A DNA stretch of 64,000 nt from Mytilisepta virgata (taxonomy: Eukaryota; Mollusca; Bivalvia; Mytilida; Mytilidae). Numbering within the stretch: the first letter of the stretch is position 1; every line of letters starts with the position of its first letter. The translations under genes were made by a program, and so were the position numbers. The stretch is from assembly GCA_028015205.1 (NCBI GenBank), contig CM051513.1, positions 47,992,841 through 48,056,840 of the forward strand, given 5' to 3'. This document shows, piece by piece, positions 22,676 through 35,100 of the stretch. Under the pieces are notes generated by a model. It made no database searches, was not told the origin of the DNA, and saw nothing but the letters and a program-made list of their open reading frames with translations.

Positions 22676-24537
22676 CTATAAAAATTATGAAAATTTAGAC
22701 ATTCAAGAATATACAAATGCAACAATAGTAGCATTTTAGAGAACTATTGTTTCGATGAAATTGTCTTGACTACTCAGGGTTTTCAATAAGCACCGGCACC
22801 CAGCGAAATTCCCCCTTTTCAAATTAAGGAAATCGCCGGTTTAAATTGCGTTTCCAAATAAAAATAAAAAATAAATAAAACTGTGCTATCGGTGCGTAAA
22901 ACAAGTTGGTATCGATTGAATTGACTTTTGTCTTCGCTTGCGCTTTGTTTAGGTGTTCTCGTCGAGGTCCGCGTTATAATATATTTATAGATTCTTGACA
23001 ACGTTACGAAGATGAATAAGGAACGAGACATTTTTTTTAATGCGATCATTTGTGCGCCCAAAAAGAAAAAAGAAGCAGGTGAAAACAGAATCACATATTA
23101 TGCAATTAACACATGAATATCGATAGTTGTTGTGACTGACAATTCTTTAATAATGATCATAATAATTTTCGGATCCATTCAACGCTGATATGGTTGTCAA
23201 GTATATATAATTATTGATGCGGAGCTCAACGAGAACACACAATATGTCAGTGTAACAACAGGTCGATGTACATGTATTGTTTATCCTGTTTCCAGTTTCT
23301 GTTATAGTTTTAGTCTAACCTCCTCTGAAAATTTTGATTATAAAAAAAATCAAGGAAATTTCATATAGGTTGGCCTGCAATTTTTGTTTTTGTGCATGTT
23401 ATTTTTTTTCAATTAGTTATTAATAAAGAATGATTCTACAGAAATTGGAATTATGGATGTATCCCTACCATATGGAGAGCTGCAGCCAATTTTCTGTCAA
23501 TACCAATGAATACAGCAATCAAAAAAGAGTCAATGATGCGTTGACGGTTTTATTTTTTCTGTGTGGAAATAACGCGGCACTTGATTTATTCTGCGTATTT
23601 TCTTTTAATTCTGCGTGAAAAACACATAATTTTGCGTTAACACGACCGCTGAGAAGATGTTACCGGAAACGCAGAATATTTGTTTTAGGCCTAATTCAAT
23701 TAGGCTTTTAGATTCATCAATATAATTCGGGACTTCTTTTGGTCATACCTTACGTTATAGGTAACCTGGTTCCCGGTCAGATCATGACCTTTCGTGAAGT
23801 GAAAATATGTCCATATGAAAACATTACCAGACCGAGAGAGACTTTATCAGATTTGACCGATGGTCAGACGAATTTTGCCTAGACAGCCCACGGGTTTCAG
23901 AGGAGAAGATCAAAACGTAAAAGTTTACAGACGATGGACGACAGACGCCAAGGGATGACAAAAGCGCACACTGCCTTTCGTTTTTGTTTGATTGGAAGCA
24001 ACTTTTCAAAAAGAAACTTCCCAAAAATTTGAGATACAAACGTTGATAAAAAAAACAGGATCTGATATTCTTTGCTTGCTCACTCATGAAATTTGGATAA
24101 AATCCATGTCTGGTAAAAAAAAAAAATAGATATGGACAATGCCCCCCCCCCCTTTTCTGCTCTGCCATATGCATGAGTATAGTTCCACATATTTTAGATT
24201 TGACAAACAGTGATGTTGGCATACAACTTGAAATTGTTACGCTGTCTGTAAGACACAAATGATGCCCCCGCCTGACCATAGGAAATTATAAATTTAACAC
24301 TATGTATGATGATCTATGTTTTATTCTTATGCTAAAGGCTACTCTTGCAGGACTGAATGTCTAGCCAAAAGGTTTCAACTTTCAAGAATACTGTCGGCTA
24401 CAAGTTTTTCTTAAATATACTCACTGAATTACTGACGAACAATAGCAAGAATTTTATGGTCTGAGAAATAAGTAGGAAATACATCAACTTTATAATGATA
24501 TCTGTTGTCAGGAACAAACACTAGGTCTAAGGTTGAA
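22676..24537. other. repeat-poor intergenic stretch
   Basis: No gene could be supported. The open frames at 22819-23094, 23430-23618 and 23824-24279 have no protein-like features and no matching splice sites. Near 23920-23975 the phrase gacagacgccaagggatgac resembles the marker motif of the TAGCTCACCTGG family in reverse, so a fragment of that repeat is present. Confidence 0.4.
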
Positions 24538-24840
24538 CCTCCATTATGTGTATGAACATCCTACATTAAAGCTGTAGCTCCAAAACTGTAGGAGGAGATA
24601 GCCGGACAAACCATGATCTCTTTATGCAGCTAGTACCAAAAAAAATGACTAAGTCCAACTACCTGTCATTTTCAGAATATTTGAAAAAAAATCAAAATCC
24701 TGTGGCCATGCACACCTCCATTATGTGTATGAACGTCCTACAAAATATTAAAGCTGTACCTCCAAAACTGTAGGAGGAGATAGCCGGACAAACAATGTAT
24801 CCTAATCCGGACGGACGGACGAACAGGTGTAAATTAATAT
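24538..24840 (+). repeat. direct duplication of an 80-bp segment
   Basis: A segment running from cctccattatgtgtatgaac through aaagctgtagctccaaaact to gaggagatagccggacaaac occurs at about 24538-24619 and again at about 24713-24795, with a short insertion (aaat) in the second copy. It ends near tcggacggacgga-type sequence that resembles ends of bivalve dispersed repeats. No coding potential. Confidence 0.7.
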
Positions 24841-26112
24841 GCTCCTTGACATTTTGTCGCGGGGGCATAAAAACCATTTGGAGCTTGTTGGGATACCATA
24901 ATGGTATAAAAATCAGATTGGGGAAAGGGTGGGGGGGGTGACTGAACTTTGGAAATATTCCTGAAATATTCCACACTTTCTACTTTAAAACTTTTTGGGA
25001 CTTTAAAACAATTAATATTTCAATAATTCATCATTTCTTTTTATGTCCAGGAAAGTTTATTCAATTTCATACAACTTGCGTTAGTTCAACGTCTTTTGTT
25101 CGTACGATATAGAAAAAGTTGGTCCTTTTGTTACAAACAACATTTTAAACCAGTCTCATGTTAATACAACATGAAAAATTACTGTCTCTTCGTTACGTAC
25201 GAACGGAATATAAATGTCCTAATTGCTCAATTTCTTTCTCATATTAGCGAAACATTCATTTCAGTGGGCTCATTTTTCGTTGTAGCGATCGCATGTTTTA
25301 TGTGCTACACAATGATTTTGGTCCTTATTATATGTTCTGGGGCGTTGGACCACAATATTTCTTTTTTCATATTGTTCGTAATTTACCCATGAAACGCGGA
25401 CAGTTGAGGAAACTTCAGTCGAGTTGAAAAACTAGCGTCTGCAAACGGGCGGAAATGATGTCAATTAAACCGTATTGTACATGCGCAAAAGTTGATAGTA
25501 TGCAAACCGAATTCGGTATGCGCTAGGTTGCTGTTGCGGTTCCAGATGTTGTACGTAACAAGTGGACGGCTTGGGAGTAAGTCGAGAAAAAATTAAAATT
25601 GTAGTAACCAGTCTATAATTTCCTCTAAATAAAAGAATTATTTGTAAACCTCAGAATATATGACACTCATAAACACAACATTATGGGTATTGATGATGAT
25701 TATTTCTATTTATATCTTCCTTTTGTCAGATATCATTTTGGACATTAAATGTTACGTACAACATTCGTTTGCAAATGATTAAATTTTGTCAATAAAACCG
25801 ATCTATAGCTCATTAAATTGACTGAAAAACTACTATTTGATCTTATTTCAACATTGTACAGTTGAAAGAATGAAGTTATCTTCATTGGTTATTTTTTTTA
25901 TCACCCCAGAAGAATGCACTAATTGCTTTGTCCCATTTCTATCTTTAAACAATACAGATTTATATTACATTTTACCACATTTTGGCCGTAATGTTTGTCA
26001 TTTGGACACATAATTATTTATTTTATTTCCACAACCTTAAACATCAATAAAGCACACCTTTTTTTAAAGATCCTATTGATAAGCTTTGTTTTACATTGTT
26101 TTATTTATTCAG
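24841..26112. other. intergenic stretch, no gene seen
   Basis: Around 25080-25210 the motifs gtcttttgttcgtacg, ccttttgttacaaacaac and gtctcttcgttacgtacg are diverged, reversed relatives of the 32-bp repeat at 3.1-3.6 kb. The open frame 25171-25392 is hydrophobic but has no start context or family resemblance. The last 40 bases before 26112 are pyrimidine-rich and end in cag, like an intron acceptor. Confidence 0.4.
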
Positions 26113-28122
26113 TAGTGCAAAAGGGCACCCAAGTGAATAAAGACCCTACTCTGAAGGAAGTGGCTGAGGTGTTTGACCAACTTGGCCTATTTTCACCTGT
26201 TATCATTCAAGGAAAGGTGCTACTACAAGATCTGTGGAAGAAAAGATTAAGCTGGGACGACGAATTGAATGAGGAAGATTGTGGTAGACGGAAGACCATA
26301 CATTCAGAATTGATGAGGATTACAGAGAGTTTGATTCCCAGAAGTATAGCAATGGATTGCCTGCAACAGGACAGAAAGTGTAAATTTACTTTGTTTTTGT
26401 GACGCTTCTTCTTGTGCATATGCTGCACCTGTTTATCTTCATCAAGTTAATGGTGGTGTTTCTAAGTGACGAGATCAAAGTTCAATGTAGGATAAAAAAC
26501 TTAATTCACATAGTTTTTTCACTGATCCCCCCCCCTCTTAACTTTATTTTGGAAAAATTGACTGACAATATGGGCATATGCTTTGAGAGTATACTTTTTG
26601 TACCATGGGCCATGTTTTTCCTCAACAATGTGTGTTTGTTCTATATATGAACAATTCTATGGTGCCAAAGTGTGCAAAAGAAACATAACTCTGATGTGAT
26701 CAGTGCTATTTCCGCAAGGAAATTAAACAATTTGCAACGCCAACTTGGTATTTTCATGGATAATGATGGTATTCTGAGATGCAAAGGAAGATTAGAAAAT
26801 ACAGATCTTTCAGAAGGAGCGAAATTTCCTATCCTCCTTCCTAGAGGGGAGAGGTTCTCCGATCTTCTAATATAACATATTCACTGTAAACAACTTCATT
26901 GTGGAGTCTCACAAATTTTATCTCAGATCAGGTACGATTACTGGATACCACAAGGACGTGCTGCTGTAAGACAAGTTCTGCGTAATTGCTTAGTGTGTAG
27001 AAGACATGAAGGAGGACCATATAAAATGCCAGTGATGGCTCCATTTCCTAAGTCAAGCGTGTCACAAGCAATACCCTTTTCAGGAACGGGTTTGGATTGC
27101 TTAGGCCCAATTTTAGTGAAATATTGTGGTGAAACCAGGAAAAGATGGATCTGTCTTTTCACGTGTATTGTAACACGTGCTGTGCATCTAGAATTGCTAC
27201 AGGATATGACTACAGAGGGGTTCCTTTATGGATTTCGAAGATTCATCTCAACCAGAGGTACCCGTACACAATTAATCAGCGATAATGCCACTCAATTTAA
27301 ACTTGGAGGTGAAATTGTGAATTGAGTGTGGAAACAAGTAATCAGGAGTGAAGATGTCCAAAATTATATTTCAAATTCAGCAATTCATTGGAAATTTATT
27401 ACAAAACTAGCACCTTGGATAGGAGGTTTCTAAGAGCGACTGGTTGGCCTTGTGAAACGTTCATTAAGAAAAACCTTAAACAAAAAAATTACTTTCTGAA
27501 GTTCAGTTACACACTACAGTGAAAGAGATAGAAGTAGTTGTGAATTCCCGTTCCCTTGTATATATGTTGGTGATGACATTCCAGGATAACTTTAACACCA
27601 AGCCATTTCTTATCCCTCAACCCAAGTATTGGTGTTCCTGAAATTGATTGTGATTTGAGTGATCCAACATTCATTCCATTTGCAAGCACCAGTGAGAAGT
27701 TATTAATGATTTGGAAGAAAGGACAAAGGTTGTTAAATTCGTTCTGGAAGATGTGGCGAGAAGATTAGTTGATGAGCCTTCGTGAACGGACGCACACTTC
27801 CTTGAAATGTGGAAGAGTTCGGTCTCCTTTTTCTCCTCAGGTTGGAAATGTTGTAATTCTGAAAGATGACGTTCCTAGAAGATTATGGAAACTGGGGAAA
27901 ATCGTTACATTGATTCCAAGTGGTGATAAAGAGATAAGATCTGTAAAGGTTCAACTAGCAACAGGAAAAATTGTTGGTAGACCATTGAATTTGCTTTATC
28001 GCTCGAAAGTGGTGTTGACACATATGAAACAGAAACAACCGGGTCTACTAAGAAACCAAGCATTGAAACAAGATGTAAAAGGGAGTGGAAAAGGCGAAAC
28101 AAAAAATCAAATAACTTTATAG
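26113..28122 (+). pseudogene. BEL/Pao pol remnant: RNase H, integrase and DUF5641-like tail
   Basis: Blocks in order: VFDQLGLFSPVIIQGKVLLQ with DLWKKRLSWDDEL (post-RT connection typical of BEL/Pao). After a frameshift near 26385, FCDASSCAYAAPVYLH (RNase H). A 200-base gap follows. RCKGRLENTDLS then leads across an in-frame TAA (26873) into an HHCC integrase zinc finger ending CLVCRRH. The integrase core has GLDCLGPI and SDNATQF. After a TGA (27323) and a TAA in place of the Tyr before ERLVGLVKRSL, the third acidic residue follows. The final block 27769-28122 has VGNVVILKDDVPRRLWKLG and GRPLNLLYR, the DUF5641 C-terminus. Clearly dead. It may be the other half of the fragment at 2.0-2.9 kb. Confidence 0.85.
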
Positions 28123-28224
28123 TGAATTACTTTAATTAAACTGATTTGTATTTAATATATTTTACGAAATTTTGTGCGATGATATTATCAGTGTTTTGAT
28201 TTTATACTTGAGTGCACGATAGAT

Positions 28225-28295
28225 TGAAACACATGTGTTTATTTATATCTACCTATGTTTATTTATATTTACCTATGTCTATTTATATCTAACGG
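28225..28295 (+). repeat. three short tandem units 'cctatgtttatttatatct'
   Basis: Units of about 22 bp with variants (tgtctattt, tatatttac) occur three times directly before the zinc-finger ORF leader. Low complexity. No function evident. Confidence 0.6.
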
Positions 28296-28444
28296 AGAAC
28301 ATCGACATTTAAACCGATAAAACAGAGTCATTAAATATTTCAACGGAGCTTCAATTTGCACGAGCAGTTCATGTAGAATTTCATCAAACTTTAATATATG
28401 AAAGAAACACTGGAGCAAGGTTCATCATTCCGAAAGTTATAACC

Positions 28445-29005
28445 ATGCTGTACTTATGTGATACCTGCAACCTAGTATATAAATATAGGAAGAATCTTCT
28501 ACGTCACATGAAAGAGAAACACGATCCATCCAATCAGAGTTTCCAGTGTGTTGAAGATGGTTGTGAAAGAATGTTTATTAGAAGAGAATATTTATGTATC
28601 CACCTGCAGAAATTACACGGTTACGAAAAAGCAGATGCCATTAGAGCGGTGTTAAATGTTTCCAAAGACAACAAAGAAAATGATGATGAATTTGAAGATG
28701 TATCTGACGACGATATTGTGTTCGACCTGATGGATGAACTTGAAAAAATTAAAGAAAGCACTACTCCTGAAGGAAAGGCGTTCGGTATAGATGAATATCT
28801 GAGTCACATCAGTGATCCAGAAGAGAACAAGATGAAATGTGATCATGACGTCAATAACAACACGGACATTCCGAACGCTAACGACAACCAGATAAGTGAT
28901 ATCGAAGTAATCGAGATCAGTGACGACTATGAAGTGAATGAAGATAACAGCACAACAACTATACACCATTCAACCTTGAGAACCAGAACACAAACTTTAA
29001 CTTGA
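28445..29005 (+). CDS. two C2H2 zinc-finger protein with acidic C-terminus
   Basis: 186 codons from an ATG in context aaccatgc. Two C2H2 fingers sit at the N-terminus: CDTCNLVYKYRKNLLRHMKEKH (residues 5-26; C-x2-C-x12-H-x4-H) and CVEDGCERMFIRREYLCIHLQKLH (residues 35-58; C-x4-C spacing). The rest is strongly acidic, rich in Asp, Glu and Asn, with SD/DD clusters and no further domain. It could be a nucleic-acid-binding protein of host or transposon origin. It lies 320 bp downstream of the BEL remnant on the same strand. Unlike the neighbouring BEL frames it has no stop or frameshift, so it is not obviously part of that dead element. No introns are needed. Function unknown. Confidence 0.6.
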   Translation: MLYLCDTCNLVYKYRKNLLRHMKEKHDPSNQSFQCVEDGCERMFIRREYLCIHLQKLHGYEKADAIRAVLNVSKDNKENDDEFEDVSDDDIVFDLMDELEKIKESTTPEGKAFGIDEYLSHISDPEENKMKCDHDVNNNTDIPNANDNQISDIEVIEISDDYEVNEDNSTTTIHHSTLRTRTQTLT

Positions 29006-29397
29006 CTTTTGAAAGAAAGATCCACTATGTTGAAGGAGTAGAAACATCAGTAGAGACAATGTGTTACCAGGATTTGAACAATTTGAGTAACTTTTGCCGT
29101 GGGAGTGTCGCGATCGGCGATGGACTTTATTGTTAATTCTCCGATTATTTCTCCGTTGTCTATGTTATTTAAATTTGAACTTTCTCCAATAACAAAAGAC
29201 TGTGACCGTAATTAGCATAAGCCAAAACCGTTGAAAGTGAAAGTAGAAAATAAAATGATACCTATGCTGATTGTAACGGTGTAAATAATTACTATTTGAA
29301 CTTGACAAAGTGTTTAAAAACTTATAAAACAGTAAAGCTGTAAACATTAAGGATAATTTTACATATAATTTCGTCACAACACTAGCAAATGAGTTTT

Positions 29398-29516
29398 ATT
29401 TTTAGCTCACCTGACTCAAAGGATCAAGTGAGCTTTTGTCATCACTTGGCGTCCGTCGTCGTCGTTCGTCCATTAGCTTTTACAAAAATCTTCTCCTCTG
29501 AAACTACTGGGCCACT
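29398..29516 (+). repeat. TAGCTCACCTGG-type element, head part (interrupted by LINE copy 2)
   Basis: It starts tagctcacctgactcaaagg and runs through gtcatcacttggcgtccgtc to ctcctctgaaactactgggc. It is then interrupted by LINE copy 2 and continues at 36166. Joining the two sides across one copy of the 13-bp duplication gives the usual family phrase 'gaaacaaacttggcc'. Confidence 0.8.
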
Positions 29517-30706
29517 TGGAAACAAACTTCCCCCCGTGTGGGTTCCGGGGACACAATAGAATAGGCCCACAGCTCCTCGGCTTGGCGTAAGAGGCCCCTA
29601 AAGAGGCGACATGTTTGCCGTGTGTCGCAAACCCGTGTCGGTAATAGGGAGTGTTCCTGGATGGCCGGAAAAACGGTTCCGATCACCATCTGGGGCACAA
29701 TCTTTACCTAGACGGGAGGCCGGATGGACCCGATTCGGTCAATCGGCTGGTCGCATCAATCCCTTATACAACATTATATATGTTTTTTTTCTCCTCACTG
29801 AAATCGGAATTCAAAATTGCTACATGACGGGATTGGTGGTGGCTTAAGGGTCAAACTTCAATATGTACAAAATTTCCTACATTTGTATTGGCTTTTTATT
29901 TATTTTTCTTATGTTTTTTGTTGACATAATTCCAAATAACGTAATTAATGGTTTAGGCAACACCGGTACGATTTGTTCAATCCTATTGAAAGTTTGGTTA
30001 TATTTTGATACATTTTTAATACAACCAGCTCATGAATGGCTCGATGGTCCCGATTTAGCCAGTAACTGGTCATGTCTAGCCCTCTGCTGTCTTCTCGTGG
30101 TTGTCTGAAAAGATCCAGATGAACCCTATATGAAACCGAGATACACTGGGATGGGATGGTGGACTGCAATGGAGTATCGTTTGAGGTTGATGTTCGGGTT
30201 CTGGGATCTTGGGATGACAACCACTGATGGAGGCGCAGAGAAGGCGGTGGCTGATGGGACAAAGCTTCCTCGGCTTAATGAGGCCACGTGTTTGCCGTGT
30301 GTGGATACCCGTAAGGATAGAGGACGGGATCCTGGTGGCTGAAACACGCCACTTTGGCCCTTACTTTATCTGAAACGGGAGGTCGGATGGGCCCGGTCGC
30401 GACCAATCGGCTGGTCACGCCAAGCCCTTGAACTGTCCTGTTACCAAAATGTACAACAATAGTACCATTTATATAGGATGGTTTAAGAAGGCGGTGGCTT
30501 ATGGGTCAATCGTGTAGATGTTACTTCGGACGGTTGTTTCGTCAGGTAACCCCTGACACGAAGCTTGCGTCCGAACAGAAGTGCTCTATGCGAGTATCTT
30601 ATCCCTGTAGCCCTAGTGCTTGTCGCATATGCGGCAAGTATACATCATATTGGTGCTGCTCCGAGGCGGGCGGGGAGCAGGGGTAACGAATCATTATATA
30701 ATCACC

Positions 30707-32140
30707 ATGGCTTCTACAGAAAACCCCCCAAAACCAACAAGTTCGAAAAGAAAATGTACAAACAGTGACGACGAGGATCCTCCAACCAAACAAGCAAATA
30801 CAGCTCCAGACACATTCGCAAGATTTATTGTACTGACTGCGGTAAATTCGGAAAAACAGATTACCAAACTTTCGCCATTTCTACTTCAAAAAACAATTCA
30901 GAGCTATGCTGGTCAAGTCAAAAAGGTATCTAAAATGAAAAATGGAAGTTTACTCATTGAATGTATTAGACCCCAACAATCTAAAAATATTCTATCTCTA
31001 ACCAAAATTTCTGATGTTCAAATCTCAGCCACTCCACACAGAACACTCAATTCATGCCAAGGAGTTATTCGCGACAGAGATCGTGATCTATCCGATTTAT
31101 CCGAAGAAGAAATCTGCGCAGAACTCGAATCTCAAAATGTCTCAAAAATCAAACGATTTACAAAAAAATCAGAAGATAAGATCATTAAACTTAACACATA
31201 TCTCATTACCTTCAATCTCCCAAGTGTGCCGGAACATATCTATATCGGACCCTACAGAATCAAAGTTGACAAATACGTACCTAACCCTACTCGCTGCTTC
31301 AAATGCCAGAAATTTGGACACGGTAGGGGTTCATGTAGAGGTACGGAAAAATGTGTCAAATGTTCTGTAGAGGGCCATTCCAGTTTTGATTGTGACGGCC
31401 ACATCAAATGTGTAAACTGTGGTTTAGATCATATGGCGAATTCCAGGAACTGTCAATTCTACATAAAAGAACTTGAAATACAGAAAACAAAAGCTGACAA
31501 GAACATTAGCTATCAAGAAGCTAAACGACTTATCTCTGCCGCGAATAACTCTACTCAAACCACATCTTATGCTGATAAAGTTAAACAACCCCAAAGCACT
31601 CGATCATTTACAACTCAAACTGATTACACATGGCCTGTTGAATCAGAACTCCCAGTTCTCCTTTCTCAATCTAATTCCTCAAAAGGGGAAACTTCCCAAT
31701 CTACACAGTCTAATTCATCACAAACATCTAGTACTCTATCTACAAAAAATCAACCAAAATCATCAGCTAAACACAGAACTTCCACATCTTCAGATAAGAA
31801 ACCTCAAAATCCGCCGTCTTCACAGAAAAACACAAGATCCTCGTCTTCTGATCAGTTAAAAAACAAACAACTTTCTAATCGCCAAACAAAGGCTGATAAA
31901 AATTTTAAGTTTAACAGGTTTAGAGATTTGTGCTCAGAGTTTGACGACGAAGTCGATCTAGACTCTGACCAAATGGATACAACTCCCATTGAAAATCTGG
32001 AGTCAATCTGGGGTGATCCCTTAGTTCTATCGAAGGATTCTCCTCCATCAGCGATTGACTCCAGCGCCTCGGGTGGCAGGCGCTGTAGATCAAACGAACG
32101 AACAAAAAAGGGTTACTCCCCCATCCGTCCACCTAAATAA
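30707..32140 (+). CDS. LINE copy 2 ORF1, gag-like protein with zinc knuckles
   Basis: Start chosen at the ATG in caccatggc, as in copy 1 (the frame is open from 30620). About 477 residues. Lys/Ser-rich N-terminus, RRM-like segments around TFARFIVLTAVN and NTYLITFNLP, then knuckles CFKCQKFGHGRGSC, CVKCSVEGHSSFDC and CVNCGLDHMANSRNC, and a Ser-rich, low-complexity tail. Role by family: RNA-binding particle protein. The stop codon and the ORF2 start share one base (TAATG at 32138-32142). This arrangement is known to support termination-reinitiation in R1-clade elements. Confidence 0.9.
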   Translation: MASTENPPKPTSSKRKCTNSDDEDPPTKQANTAPDTFARFIVLTAVNSEKQITKLSPFLLQKTIQSYAGQVKKVSKMKNGSLLIECIRPQQSKNILSLTKISDVQISATPHRTLNSCQGVIRDRDRDLSDLSEEEICAELESQNVSKIKRFTKKSEDKIIKLNTYLITFNLPSVPEHIYIGPYRIKVDKYVPNPTRCFKCQKFGHGRGSCRGTEKCVKCSVEGHSSFDCDGHIKCVNCGLDHMANSRNCQFYIKELEIQKTKADKNISYQEAKRLISAANNSTQTTSYADKVKQPQSTRSFTTQTDYTWPVESELPVLLSQSNSSKGETSQSTQSNSSQTSSTLSTKNQPKSSAKHRTSTSSDKKPQNPPSSQKNTRSSSSDQLKNKQLSNRQTKADKNFKFNRFRDLCSEFDDEVDLDSDQMDTTPIENLESIWGDPLVLSKDSPPSAIDSSASGGRRCRSNERTKKGYSPIRPPK

Positions 32141-35100
32141 TGAACAATATTATCCAATGGAATTGTCGAGGTTTAAAAATCAATTTAATTGAACTATCCT
32201 TACTTATCCAAACCTTCATTCCTGTTGCCTTTTGCCTACAAGAAACTCATTTAAAAGAAAATGATCAAGTAAATATTAAAGATTATTCTCTGTACAGTAC
32301 CCATGTTAAAAAGGATGAAAGAGCTGCTGGCGGCTCTTCTATCCTTGTTAAAAATGGTGTCATTCACAGTCAAATAAATCTTAACACTGACTTACAGGCA
32401 GTTGCAGTTCGACTTTCTCTGAGTAAAACTATAACTTTATGTTCCGTTTATATTCCTCCTAATTCTTCCTTAAATGTTTCTCAACTAAAATCTTTGACAG
32501 ATCAATTACCTGCCCCATTTCTTCTTATGGGCGATTTTAACGCACATAATCCTATATGGGGCAGTAACTCTTTAAATGATAAAGGCAAGAGGATTGAAGA
32601 TTTTGTTAATCAGGAAGGACTGTGCATTTTTAATGATGGATCAGACACCTACCTCCATCCAGGGAATGGTGCTTATTCCGCTATTGATCTAACACTATGT
32701 GACCCTTCGTTATTATTGGATTATTCATGGCGAGTCCACGATGATTTGTGTGGAAGTGACCACTTTCCAATTATTTTGGAGAATCTATTTCCAACGTCTT
32801 CGGAGAGAGTTGCTCGCTGGAAATTTTACAAAGCCAATTGGCCTTTGTTCGAACAACTCTGCCGAGATGAACTGAGAGAAGACACTTTCGACAGTATAAG
32901 TAATCCAATTCTCAAATTTAGCGAAATGTTGGTATCGATAGCGGAAAGAACCATTCCTAAAACCTCGACAAATCCAAAACAACCTAGCAAACCATGGTTT
33001 GATGATGACTGTGAGGAAGCGAAGAAAATCAGGAAAAAGTCCGAACGACGGTTCAATTTGCATCCAACCCAAGGTAATTTAAGTAATCTCCGTATATTCC
33101 GTGCGAAAGCACGTCGAACATTTAAACAAAAGAGACGAAAATCTTGGCAAAACTTCGTCTCTAAAATAAATTCCCATACACCAATGAACAAGGTTTGGAA
33201 TTTTATTCAAAAAATTAAAGGAAAAAACAGGAAAACTAATCTTCACCATCTCAAAGATGGACAAAATCTTTTGACATCTCAAAATGACATCGCTCAAAAA
33301 CTTGGTGAAACTTTTTCTAAAAATTCCTCTTCTCAAAATTATTCTCAGGAATTTCAACATATTAAAAACCGAACAGAAAAAACTAAACTCAACTTTCGAT
33401 CAAAAAATTCTGAAGACTACAACCGCCCTTTCTCTTTGAATGAAATCAAAAACTCTCTTTCAAAAGCACATGACACAGCATGTGGTCCTGATGATATTCA
33501 CTATAAACTTTTGAAACATCTTCCTGATACTTCTTTAAAAACTCTTTTGGATCTGCTCAATAATGTCTGGGAATCTGGTGACTTGCCTTCCATCTGGAAG
33601 CTAGCCACAGTTATCCCTATTCCAAAACCTGGGAAGGACCATTTTGAACCGTCGAATTATCGGCCAATTGCCCTCACAAGTTGCGTCTGTAAGACAATGG
33701 AACGGATGATCAACGACCGCCTTGTCTGGTTTCTTGAGACGAATGGTCTCCTGTCCAGTATACAGTGCGGATTCCGGCAAGGCAGAAGCACGTTGGATCA
33801 TCTTGTTCGCTTCGAATCATTCATTCGTAACGGGTTTGCAAAAGGTGAACATGTGGTGTCTGTCTTTTTCGATCTGGAAAAGGCATATGACACCACTTGG
33901 AAATATGGTATTTTAAAGGATTTAAACGATATGGGGTTGAAAGGTAGGTTACCTACATTTATCGATAACTTTTTATCTGACAGGGAGTTCAAAGTCAGGG
34001 TCAATACAACATTGTCTGATCCGTTTGAACAAGAGATGGGTGTACCCCAGGGAAGCATTCTCTCGGTTACTCTCTTTAGTATCAAAATTAACAGTCTTGC
34101 AAAAACCTTGCAAAACAATGTCGAAGGCTCTCTCTATGTTGATGACTTTTTGATTTGTTGCAGAGCTAAAAATATGAACAGCATAGAACGTCAATTGCAG
34201 TTATCTCTTAATAAAATTGAAAAATGGGCAACAGAAAATGGATTTAAATTTTCCGCATCAAAAACTCTCTGCATGCATTTCTGTAATAAAAGAAAATTAC
34301 ATCCAGACCCTGAACTCAAAGTCTACAATGTACCTATTAAAGTAGTTAAAGAAACGAAATTCCTTGGGTTACTTTTTGACAGTAAACTTACCTTTCTACC
34401 CCATATCAAAATGCTTAAAGCTAAATGCTTGAAGGCATTGGATATTTTAAAAGTTGTTTCTAGCACTGACTGGGGTGCTGATAAAAACATTTTGTTAAAT
34501 TTATACCGATCACTTGTACGATCAAAACTTGATTATGGTTCCATTATATATGGATCTGCTCGCAAATCCTATATAAAGATTTTAGATACTGTTCACCACC
34601 AAGGCCTACGTTTGGCCTTGGGGGCGTTCAGAACATCTCCTGTGGAGAGTTTATATGTAGAGGCGAACGAGCCGTCTCTTTATAATCGTCGGATAAAACT
34701 TGGTTTACAATACTTAACCAAGCTAAAAGCATATCCTTCAAATCCTGCCTACGACTGTGTTTTCAATCCTCTCTATGAGGATATATTTGAACAACATGAA
34801 AATAAAATTCCTCCGTTTGGTATCCGGATGAAATTACATATTCATGGTTCTAACATCAACCTTGATGAAATTGCCCCCATTAATATACCTCAATCACCGC
34901 CTTGGCTTGTGCCCAAACCTATGTTTATTTTTGACCTTAGAAAACATAAAAAGTCCGAAACAAACCCTATTCTTATTCAGCAACACTTTGCTGAAATAAA
35001 ATCTAAGTTTGAATTTCATGATTCTATTTATACTGATGGGTCGAAGGACGGGGACAAAGTGGCTGCCGCAGCTGTCTATGGACAGCAAGCAGCAACTCTC

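Noticed and set aside
25171..25392. 73-codon hydrophobic + frame
   Set aside because: AT-rich DNA readily gives hydrophobic frames. No family features, leader or splice context.
26113..28122. BEL/Pao remnant as a domesticated host gene with introns
   Set aside because: The cag acceptor-like end before 26113 is suggestive, but stops at 26873, 27323 and 27431 and several frameshifts make a functional gene unlikely.
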